In this document: piece by piece, positions 25,463 through 31,636 of the stretch
Position numbering within the stretch: the stretch's first letter is position 1
Layout: the number at the start of each line of letters is the position of its first letter
Source of the DNA: Arthrobacter sp. Edens01
Lineage (GTDB): Bacteria; Actinomycetota; Actinomycetes; Actinomycetales; Micrococcaceae
Assembly (NCBI RefSeq): GCF_001307035.1
Contig: NZ_LKIU01000006.1
Span: forward strand, 184,388-248,387
Direction of reading: 5' to 3'
DNA length: 64,000 bases
Notes under the pieces: model-generated
What the model saw: only the letters and a program-made list of their open reading frames with translations
The model's database searches: none
What the model was told of the DNA's origin: nothing
Translations under genes and position numbers: made by a program

Positions 25463-26397
25463 CAGGAACCGGCTCCGGTCAGTGCTGTGATGATGGTTTC
25501 CGTGTCGTGGCGGATCAGGTCGAGGTAGGTGGGCACCGGGCCGCCTTCCTCGGAAAGCGAGTCGACGTACAGAACTCCGCCGAACTGTGTGCCCGCGGCC
25601 TCGACGACCTGCTGCATGGGGGCGTCCGAAACGGTGGACTCGCAGAAAACGGCAGGGACCTGGTTGTCCTTAACGAACTCGATGGTGGCCGCGATCTGCT
25701 GCGGGGTGGCCTGCTGTTCAGCGTTCACAGCCCAGATGTAGCGCTCGGTGAGACCGGCATCGCGTGCCAGGTAGGAGAACGCGCCTTCGCAGGTGACCAG
25801 CGCCCGCTGGGTTTCCGGCAGGGCACCGAGCTCCGTGACCAGCTGGTCCTGGACCTCCCGCAGTTCCTGCTTGTATGCGTCGGCGTTGGCGCGGAAGGAC
25901 TCCGCGTTTTCCGGATCGAGCTCGGCGAACGCCTCCGCCATGTTGTCCACGTAGATCTGCGCGTTCAGCGGAGACATCCACGCGTGCGGGTTGGGCAGGC
26001 CTTTATAAGCGTCCTCGGCGATGTTGACCGGCTCCACGCCTTCGCTGACCGTTACCCGGGGGACGTCCAGGTCTGCGGTGAACTGTTCAAACCAGGCCTC
26101 GAGGTTCATCCCGTTGTCCAGGATCAGGTCCGCCTTCGAGGCACGGCGGATGTCTCCCGGGGTGGGCTCGTAGCCGTGGATCTCCGCACCGGCCTTGGTG
26201 ATCGACTCGATCTGCAGGTGTTCACCGGCCACGTTCTCGGCCATGTCAGCGAGCACGGTAAAAGTGGTCAGGACTACGGGTTTGTCCCCGGCGCCGTCTG
26301 CGTCGGCGGATCCTGAACAGGCGGACAGGGCGAAGAGCGCGGCAGCAGCGGGCAGCACGGCCAGGCGGCGCAGGCGGGAAGTCAACGTCGTCGTCAT
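25462..26397 (-). CDS. Zn/Mn-binding lipoprotein of the metal ABC transporter (TroA/ZnuA family)
   Basis: A 311-residue cluster A-I substrate-binding protein. The N-terminal signal peptide ends in the lipobox LSAC, with Cys about residue 25 as the lipid anchor. Metal ligands are visible in AGAEIHGYEPTPGD (His near 73), NPHAWMSPLN (His near 140) and the late DSLSEEG loop (Asp/Glu); a short Asp-rich loop EDAYKG rather than a long His loop favours manganese over zinc. Start at 26397 is used because the frame upstream runs through the operator. Expression is probably repressed by metal through the palindrome at 26432-26451. Confidence 0.9.
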   Translation of the reverse strand: MTTTLTSRLRRLAVLPAAAALFALSACSGSADADGAGDKPVVLTTFTVLADMAENVAGEHLQIESITKAGAEIHGYEPTPGDIRRASKADLILDNGMNLEAWFEQFTADLDVPRVTVSEGVEPVNIAEDAYKGLPNPHAWMSPLNAQIYVDNMAEAFAELDPENAESFRANADAYKQELREVQDQLVTELGALPETQRALVTCEGAFSYLARDAGLTERYIWAVNAEQQATPQQIAATIEFVKDNQVPAVFCESTVSDAPMQQVVEAAGTQFGGVLYVDSLSEEGGPVPTYLDLIRHDTETIITALTGAGS

Positions 26398-26409
26398 GCG
26401 GAAAACAAT

Positions 26410-26451
26410 AAGTTCGGCAAGCTGGTTAAACAAGTTCGGTATGCCGAACTT
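26410..26451. promoter_or_regulatory. Metal-regulator operator upstream of the Zn/Mn ABC operon
   Basis: AAGTTCGGTATGCCGAACTT (26432-26451) is a perfect inverted repeat with 8-bp arms and a 4-bp centre. An additional direct half-site AAGTTCGG starts at 26410, exactly 22 bp (about two helical turns) away and nearer the gene. This is the style of site bound by DtxR/MntR or Zur/Fur-type metallorepressors; no such regulator lies beside it in the window. The position, 13-54 bp before the start codon, fits repression. Confidence 0.7.
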
Positions 26452-26495
26452 TGTCACATCATGCTGATTAGCTGGTCAGCAGGGGGTCAGGGTAG

Positions 26496-26720
26496 TCACG
26501 GGAGCCGGCGGCGGCTCAGGAGGCCCGATCCGAGCAGGAGCAGCCCGCCCGCGAGCGGCCACCACAGGTACATGGAAATGGTTCCGCCGACGAAGGCAGT
26601 CACCAGCACAACGATCATCACGGCGGTAACCAACAGCATCCCGGCCACAATCCGCGCCCGTCCGCGGTGGGGCGGCGGGATGGGCGGAAGCCAGGTGGGA
26701 CGTTCGTCGATCCACTCCAT
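26496..26720 (-). CDS. Small two-helix membrane protein of unknown function
   Basis: The 74-residue protein has a soluble proline-rich front (MEWIDERPTWLPPIPPPHRG) and two hydrophobic segments: GMLLVTAVMIVVLVTAFVGG at 27-47 and YLWWPLAGGLLLLGSGLL at 51-68. An arginine-rich end follows. A longer open frame to 27167 exists, but it overlaps the divergent DinB gene. Start ATG at 26720. No family is recognised; it is conserved in style among Arthrobacter small membrane proteins. Confidence 0.6.
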   Translation of the reverse strand: MEWIDERPTWLPPIPPPHRGRARIVAGMLLVTAVMIVVLVTAFVGGTISMYLWWPLAGGLLLLGSGLLSRRRLP

Positions 26721-26883
26721 CCGGCAAGTGTAGGAGCGTGCAGGGCGTCTGCAACCCCGCCCGCACAATTTCTCCGGCCACGCTGCCCCAACCCGGCCCG
26801 CCGCCGTCGTCCGTCCCTTTTGCCGGGGCCCCGGAACTGGCACAGTGGCGTTCAACCTGTTCAAGTTCTTCCGAGGAGACCTG

Positions 26884-27402
26884 ATGGATTCCAGTGACCT
26901 GTTAATTGATGCGTTCGGACGGCTGCCCCAGACCGTGAGTCGAGTGCTCAATGGTTTGAGCGCCAAGGACCTGAACCACCGCCCATACCCGGACGGGAAC
27001 TCGATTTCCTGGCTGATCTGGCACCTGGCGCGGGTGGAGGATGCGCAAGTGGCCGACGTCGCCGGACACCAGCAGGTCTGGACCGCTGAGGGCTGGGCGG
27101 ACCGGGTGGGGCTCCCCCTTGCCGTGGAGGACACCGGGTACGGGCATACTTCCGAGGAGGTTGCCAAGGTGCAGGTGCAGTCCGCCGAGGTGCTTCAGGA
27201 GTATTACGACGCCGTCAGTGCCCGGACCATCGCCTTCGTCTCCGGGCTGTCTGCCTCGGATCTGGACCGCGTGGTGGACACCTCCTGGGATCCGCCCGTC
27301 ACTTTGGGTGTGCGGCTGGTCAGTTCCCTGGCTGACTGCCTGGAGCACGTGGGTCAGGCTGCCTATGTGCGCGGGATGCTTACCTCGGGCGGGGCATCGT
27401 GA
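26884..27402 (+). CDS. DinB-superfamily (DUF664-like) protein
   Basis: A 172-residue four-helix bundle protein. It begins LLIDAFGRLPQTVSRVLNGLSAKDLNHRP and has ISWLIWHLARVEDAQVADVAG, whose conserved H near residue 43 is the first metal ligand of the DinB fold. Later SLADCLEHVGQAAYVRGML supplies the C-terminal H, with E next to it. DinB-type proteins bind a divalent metal and include thiol transferases (bacillithiol- or mycothiol-dependent). Start ATG at 26884 follows GAGGAG 8 nt upstream. Its stop overlaps the next gene's GTG start (GTGA), so the two are coupled. Confidence 0.82.
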   Translation: MDSSDLLIDAFGRLPQTVSRVLNGLSAKDLNHRPYPDGNSISWLIWHLARVEDAQVADVAGHQQVWTAEGWADRVGLPLAVEDTGYGHTSEEVAKVQVQSAEVLQEYYDAVSARTIAFVSGLSASDLDRVVDTSWDPPVTLGVRLVSSLADCLEHVGQAAYVRGMLTSGGAS

Positions 27403-27704
27403 ACATCGTGGCCACCCTGTCTGAGTCCTTCAAGTCTCTGGCTGTCACCCGGGTCTACGGTGACCCGGTGAAGGTCGGCTCCGAAACGCTGGTGCCGGTA
27501 GCGCTGGTACAGGCCGGGTTTGGCGGCGGGGGAGACGCCGACGGCGACGGCGGTGGCGGCGGAGGAGGGCTGGTGCTGCCGCTAGGGGTCTACGCGGCGG
27601 CCGATGGAAACCCTGCGGTGTTCCGGCCTAATCCTGTGGCGCTGATCGCTGTTATGACGCCGCTGGCCTGGATCCTCATGCGGGGGATGCGCTCGCGGAC
27701 GTAG
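27399..27704 (+). CDS. GerW/YtfJ-like small protein
   Basis: A 101-residue protein of the GerW (YtfJ) fold: ESFKSLAVTRVYGDPVKVGSETLVPVALVQAGFG, then a glycine-rich insert (GGGGDADGDGGGGGGG), then GVYAAADGNPAVFRPNPVALIA. A final hydrophobic segment with a basic end (ALIAVMTPLAWILMRGMRSR) may anchor it to the membrane. GerW is known as a spore-germination protein in Firmicutes; the role in non-sporulating actinobacteria is not known. The GTG start overlaps the DinB stop. Confidence 0.8.
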   Translation: MNIVATLSESFKSLAVTRVYGDPVKVGSETLVPVALVQAGFGGGGDADGDGGGGGGGLVLPLGVYAAADGNPAVFRPNPVALIAVMTPLAWILMRGMRSRT

Positions 27705-27733
27705 GCTGCGCTGGAGCGGGGCTTGGTGGCTGG

Positions 27734-28015
27734 TTTCCCTCCGTGTGGGGACGGGCCTGCCGGTGGGGATTTCCCTCCGTGTGGGGACGTGCCTGCCGGC
27801 GGGGATTCCCCTCCGTTTGGGGACTTCCCTGCCGCTTGGGGACTTTCCTGACGCTGCGCCGCGCAGGATTGTCCCAATCTGGAAGGGATGTCCCAAACCG
27901 GACGGAAAACGCTCCGGGAAGTTGTCCCAAACCGGAGGGGAGTCCCAGGCAAGAGGGAAACGTCCAGGAACGGCCTGACAAATCGGACAAATCGGAGCCA
28001 TGTCCCAAATCGGAG
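27734..28015. repeat. GGGAC palindromic repeat array, copy 1 (non-coding)
   Basis: Left part: three tandem 36-bp units starting at 27734, 27770 and 27806. Each is built from two 18-bp half units of the form GGGGACGGGCCTGCCGGT. Centre: a GC-rich core GCGCCGCG near 27856. Right part: TCCC-containing half units in inverted orientation at 27872, 27891, 27925 and 27943 and again near 28003. The whole thus forms a large imperfect inverted repeat. Bases 27856-27894 are almost identical to 47445-47484 in the second array. In-frame short open frames cross the array but are not gene-like. About 630 bases (27705-28335) hold no gene. Confidence 0.8.
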
Positions 28016-28188
28016 GGATTCGGGTGCGGCCAGGCACCAATTCTCAGTCCTTGTTACAGCTGCGCCGTCTGAGGTCCCTCCAGATGACACCAGTAACGGC
28101 GGGTGGGAACCTGCGTGTTCGGATGTCTCATCCCAGCCGCCGGCCGCACGCTTGGCCGGCCCGCCGCAGCTAGGCCACCCCAGGCCCG

Positions 28189-28265
28189 CCGCACGCTCGA
28201 CCACCCCAACCCGGCCTGCCCAGCGGCCGGCCGCACGCTCGACCACCCCAACCCGGCCTGCCCAG
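28189..28265. repeat. 42-bp tandem repeat, two near-perfect copies
   Basis: A 42-bp unit beginning CCGCACGCTCGACCACCCCA starts at 28189 and again at 28231; the second copy is cut after 35 bases. Partial, more diverged pieces of the same sequence occur just left (near 28143) and right (near 28282). It adjoins the end of the Cys-rich copper protein gene. No coding or CRISPR character is seen. Confidence 0.8.
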
Positions 28266-28335
28266 CCTTGCCCCAGCCTCGGCCGCACGCTGGGTGCGCC
28301 GGAGATCGACCCAGGCAGATGGACCGACAGCCGGC

Positions 28336-28743
28336 CTAGGAACCGATCGTCAGAAGCAGCGCATCGCAGGCAGCAGCACAGCGGTGGCAGGCCTCGGCGC
28401 AGATGCGGCAGTGGTCGTGCGCGGAGGCGTGCTGCTCACATTCCTCCGCACACCGGCGGCACGCGGCGGCACAGGCACGGATCAGGTCGACGGCGGATGC
28501 ATGGTCCTTCCCCGCCCGGGCCAGCACCTTTCCGGTAGCTCCGCAGATCTCCGCGCAGTCCAGGTCGGTGCGGATGCAGGTGACCATATCGCCAAGCATG
28601 TCCTCACTGAGGCACGCATCAGCGCAGGCCGTGCACGTCTGGACGCACTCGAAACACGCTTCGATGCAGGCGGCCAGCGCATCCATGTCCACATTGGAGT
28701 TGCCCGCGGGATGCGAGGTCAGCATGTCCTTGATCAAACTCAT
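28336..28743 (-). CDS. Csp-like four-helix bundle copper storage protein
   Basis: The 135-residue protein contains 18 cysteines in CxxxC/CxxC arrays facing the core of a four-helix bundle: ACIEACFECVQTCTACADAC at about 25-44, then DLDCAEIC, then RACAAACRRCAEECEQ and HDHCRICAEACHRCAAAC. His residues lie at the ends of two helices (HASAHDHC). The absence of a signal peptide places it in the cytosol, like Csp3, which stores many Cu(I) ions. ATG at 28743 has AAGGAG 9 nt upstream. It probably buffers copper; the P-type ATPase in this window has the TPC motif and is unlikely to be its copper-efflux partner. Confidence 0.9.
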   Translation of the reverse strand: MSLIKDMLTSHPAGNSNVDMDALAACIEACFECVQTCTACADACLSEDMLGDMVTCIRTDLDCAEICGATGKVLARAGKDHASAVDLIRACAAACRRCAEECEQHASAHDHCRICAEACHRCAAACDALLLTIGS

Positions 28744-28962
28744 GGTCTGCTCCTTGTCGGTGGATCCTCGTGTGAGCAGGCAACGGAAAGCATCCGGGAA
28801 ACCATGCTCCCGGGCGCAGCTGGGACCGCCGCCCGCGCAGTTGCCGCGAGCCTAGCCAAGAGCCCGCCGGGGGCTCAAGCCGGAACCGGGATTTTGCCCG
28901 CAGCCTAGGCGGGTGCATAGAATCGGCGTAGCCTGACAAGGCCGGTTATCCGGAACAGGCAT

Positions 28963-29035
28963 GGGGCTTTAGCTCAGTTGGTAGAGCGTTTCGTTCGCAA
29001 TGAAAAGGTCAGGGGTTCGATTCCCCTAAGCTCCA
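28963..29035 (+). tRNA. tRNA-Ala (anticodon CGC)
   Basis: The 73-nt cloverleaf has a 7-bp acceptor stem (GGGGCTT with AAGCTCC), D-arm GCTCAGTTGGTAGAGC, and anticodon arm TTTCG-TTCGCAA-TGAAA giving CGC for the GCG alanine codon. The variable loop is AGGTC and the T-arm is AGGGG-TTCGATT-CCCCT. The discriminator A is at 29035; CCA is not encoded. Confidence 0.95.
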
Positions 29036-29043
29036 CAAGTTCG

Positions 29044-29083
29044 GTCCCGTTCTCTTCGCCCAGCGGAGAGGGCGGGACTTTTT
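29044..29083 (+). terminator. Rho-independent terminator after tRNA-Ala
   Basis: A GTCCCG...CGGGAC hairpin, extended inside by CTCT/AGAG pairing, is followed by five T residues at 29079-29083. It lies 9 bp after the tRNA 3' end. Confidence 0.85.
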
Positions 29084-29179
29084 GTTGCCCGAATGTGAAG
29101 TCCCCTTTAGGTAGCCGCCCGTCCCCCCGGCTTATATTGGCCGCATCCATGTAACGCGCATCACATACGCAGGGGAAGC

Positions 29180-29554
29180 ATGAACAACAAGGAACTGGTC
29201 CTGGACTTCTACGAGAAGTACAACAACCGCGACGTCGAGGGCGCCATGGCCTACCTCGGGGACACCTACATCCAGCACAACCCGTGGGTGGCCGACGGCC
29301 CGGAGGCATTTCGCCGGTTCGTGACCTACCTCCGTGAGAATTACCCGGACGGCCGCAACGAAGTGAAGCGGGCGATTGCCGACGGCGACCTGGTGGCCCT
29401 GCACGTGCATTCCCGCCGGGTGCCGGGGGAGGAGGGCCGGGCCATCGTGGACATCTTCCGGGTCGAAGACGGCAAGGTTGTTGAACACTGGGACGTTATT
29501 CAGCCGATTCCCAAAGAGATTTACCCGCCCATCAATGACAATGGGTACTTCTAG
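29180..29554 (+). CDS. SnoaL-like (NTF2-fold) protein
   Basis: A 124-residue single-domain protein starts LVLDFYEKYNNRDVEGAMAYLGDTYIQHNPWVADG and ends GRAIVDIFRVEDGKVVEHWDVIQPIP. The VEHWD and IQHNP motifs are those of the well-known predicted SnoaL-like aldol condensation-type proteins with a nuclear-transport-factor 2 fold. The substrate is unknown. ATG at 29180 follows GGGGAAG 4 nt upstream. It lies downstream of the tRNA terminator. Confidence 0.88.
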   Translation: MNNKELVLDFYEKYNNRDVEGAMAYLGDTYIQHNPWVADGPEAFRRFVTYLRENYPDGRNEVKRAIADGDLVALHVHSRRVPGEEGRAIVDIFRVEDGKVVEHWDVIQPIPKEIYPPINDNGYF

Positions 29555-29585
29555 CCAACCCCCCACCCCCGCCTAAGCTAGGGGA

Positions 29586-30101
29586 ATGCTGCCAAAAGAC
29601 ACAGCCCGTCTGCGTTTCCGCGAAATGACCCCGGATGACCTGGATCAGATGGCGGCGCTGCTGGGCGACCCGGAGGTCATGGCGTATTACCCGGCACCGA
29701 AGAGCCGGGACGAGGCAGCAAAGTGGATTGCCTGGAATGAAGCGAACTACGCGAAGTACGGGCACGGTCTCTGGATTGTGGAAACGCACGACGGCGAGTT
29801 CCTGGGAGACTGCGGCCTCACCTGGCAGAAGGTAAACGAGTCTGAGACTGAGCTGGAAGTCGGCTATCACGTCCGGACAGCCAGTCAGGGACTTGGCTAC
29901 GCCACCGAAGCCGCAGCCGCTTGCCGGGACTTTGCCCGCGACACTTTGCAGGCACGAAAGCTGATCGCCCTCATCCATCCTGAGAACACAGCATCACGCA
30001 GGGTGGCGGAGAAACTCGGGATGAAACCCGTCGCTGAAGACCACGGCGGGCCGATCCCCGTCCGCACGGTTATGGGTATGGACCTGCGCCCGGAGCCCTA
30101 A
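29586..30101 (+). CDS. GNAT-family N-acetyltransferase (RimJ/RimL-like)
   Basis: A 171-residue acetyltransferase has the RimJ-type architecture: ARLRFREMTPDDLDQMAALLGDPEVMAYYP at the front, then LEVGYHVRTASQGLGYATEAAAACRDFA (acetyl-CoA-binding Q/R-x-x-G-x-G/A as SQGLGYA) and LIALIHPENTASRRVAEKLGMKPVAE (conserved ENxASxxVAEKLGM). It may modify a protein N-terminus or a small amine; the target is unknown. It starts with ATG at 29586, 32 bp after the SnoaL-like gene. Confidence 0.9.
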   Translation: MLPKDTARLRFREMTPDDLDQMAALLGDPEVMAYYPAPKSRDEAAKWIAWNEANYAKYGHGLWIVETHDGEFLGDCGLTWQKVNESETELEVGYHVRTASQGLGYATEAAAACRDFARDTLQARKLIALIHPENTASRRVAEKLGMKPVAEDHGGPIPVRTVMGMDLRPEP

Positions 30102-30175
30102 GCGGACGGACCCGCGGCCGGCCGGCAGCCCCGGTGCGCTAAGCCAGCGTACAGCGGGCCCGGCAGCCCGGACCC

Positions 30176-30760
30176 TTAAGCGGACTCGCGGCCGTGCCGA
30201 TAGCCCCGGCGGACTTCCGCGATTGCCCGGGCAATGTTCGGATCCCGGCCTGATGCAGTCATCACCGTGTCAAAATCGGTCAGCCCCACGTCGCCGTAGC
30301 GGCGGGTTACTTCAATTTCCGTGCGCTTGGCCGAGCGCGGCCGTACGGGCTGCCCGGCGATTGCAGAGTGGCCGGCCAGGGCAGCGCGCCCGGTGCGGAC
30401 CACCCGCATCTCACCGCCGAGGTCGTCACGGAAACGGAACGTTTTGCCCTTGCGGCTGGTCATCAGGGCGCTCCACTGCTCGCGCTGAATTTTCGGCGCT
30501 CCGGGAAAGAACTGTTCGACGGCGCGGTTCAGGGCTGCGGTCTCTGCCTCCTCCCGCCGGGGGCGAAGAACAAGCCGTTCCCGGGCGATAAGGAGCGGGT
30601 ACACCACCAGCAGGATGGCCAGTGCCACCGCAATGACGTTGAACCCGCCAAAAATGATGAACGCGGCGGCCGTGAAAATCAGCCGGCTCACGGCTTTCTC
30701 CGAATAGGAACGCGGCGGTGTATACGGAACACCGAGACGCACGCTGGACTCTTCACTCAT
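30176..30760 (-). CDS. Membrane-anchored protein of unknown function
   Basis: The 194-residue protein has two closely spaced hydrophobic helices (LIFTAAAFIIFGGFNVIAVALAILLVVYPLLIA at about 27-58). A soluble basic region follows (RLVLRPRREEAETAALNRAV, then a compact C-terminal half to GYRHGRESA). The start at 30760 creates an ATGA overlap with the stop of the coiled-coil gene, and is preferred over ATG at 30766. No family is recognised. Pairing with the upstream coiled-coil gene suggests joint function at the membrane. Confidence 0.7.
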   Translation of the reverse strand: MSEESSVRLGVPYTPPRSYSEKAVSRLIFTAAAFIIFGGFNVIAVALAILLVVYPLLIARERLVLRPRREEAETAALNRAVEQFFPGAPKIQREQWSALMTSRKGKTFRFRDDLGGEMRVVRTGRAALAGHSAIAGQPVRPRSAKRTEIEVTRRYGDVGLTDFDTVMTASGRDPNIARAIAEVRRGYRHGRESA

Positions 30761-31344
30761 GCCCATCCGCCTTTCAGCTCTGCCAGGGCTTCTGCTTCCC
30801 GCGCCAGCCGGGTGGCCTCGCGCAGCTCTTCATCGAACGGGTTTTCGGCGCCGGCGGGAACGGAGGCGGACGCGCCGCCCAGCCCGTCCAGCCGCGCCCG
30901 GCTCTGCTCCACGGTGACGGCCAGCCGGAGTTCGGCCTGGGCCTTGACCAGATCTGCAACCAGCCGGTGGACTTTTTCCCTCCGTGAGCGGATCTCAGTG
31001 AGGTGCGCGGCGGCGATGTCCCCGCGCTCGGAGGCCAGATCATGCATCCTCCGTGCTGTCCCTGCCAGGGTCAGGATGGCGGAGGAAGGACCGGAAGGCA
31101 TTACGCCCTCAACGGCCTCGCGGCGCAGGCGGTAGGCCTCGGTGACGGACGCGTAATGTGCCGCTGCTTCTCCGGCCACGCGCTCCTGTTCCTCCAGTGT
31201 CCGTCCCGCGGCCCTGGCAGCAGCCATGGCGGTGTCCAGCCGGGCATGGATTTCTTCATGGTTTGCACGCGGGGGCGGGAGCTTTCCCCGCCTCGCCTCA
31301 ACGCTCCTGCGCAGGCGGCGTAAATCGTGGAGTAATCGAGCCAT
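30757..31344 (-). CDS. Long coiled-coil protein, partner of a membrane protein (function unknown)
   Basis: The 195-residue soluble protein is almost entirely helical, with heptad-like Leu/Ala spacing and many Arg/Glu residues (LLHDLRRLRRSVEARRGK, then HARLDTAMAAARAAGRTLEEQERVAGEAAAHY, and REEL/REATRLAREAEALAELK near the end). It may be a peripheral scaffold, similar in feel to PspA-type proteins, but no ESCRT-III signature is seen. ATG at 31344 has GAGGAG 5 nt upstream. The downstream gene encodes a two-helix membrane protein and its start overlaps this stop, so the two probably form a complex. Confidence 0.75.
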   Translation of the reverse strand: MARLLHDLRRLRRSVEARRGKLPPPRANHEEIHARLDTAMAAARAAGRTLEEQERVAGEAAAHYASVTEAYRLRREAVEGVMPSGPSSAILTLAGTARRMHDLASERGDIAAAHLTEIRSRREKVHRLVADLVKAQAELRLAVTVEQSRARLDGLGGASASVPAGAENPFDEELREATRLAREAEALAELKGGWA

Positions 31345-31636
31345 GATTCTCCTCGGCCGGTGTGGTTCCGGGACTTCCAACACCGCCCAGAACGGGGCCT
31401 GGGACTGCCTGGCATCAGAAGGAAGTGTGCAGGAGTCTAGCAGTGGCGAAGCGCCGCCGGGATGGGGTTGCGGAGATTACTTCCCGGGGTGGCCGGAGTT
31501 GTGCAGGCACGTGAGTCCTGCCACGTCGGAGGTGCCGTAATTATCGTCATCTGCCGCCCGGATGCAACGGTGCCGCCGGGTATTGGGTGCTCAACCAAAC
31601 CAGTAATCCCATTTTCCTGCGTTATGCTCCCATATC

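Noticed and set aside
27745..27978. Open frame of hexapeptide-like repeats (VGTGLP-type) across the first array
   Set aside because: The repeat is explained by the 18-bp DNA period, both strands and several frames stay open, and there is no ribosome binding site or relative.
28189..28265. CRISPR array
   Set aside because: The units are contiguous with no unique spacers, and no cas genes are in the window.
29044..29083. Operator similar to AAGTTCGG after the tRNA
   Set aside because: The AAGTTCGG match at 29036 is a single half-site merging into a terminator hairpin, not a palindrome.
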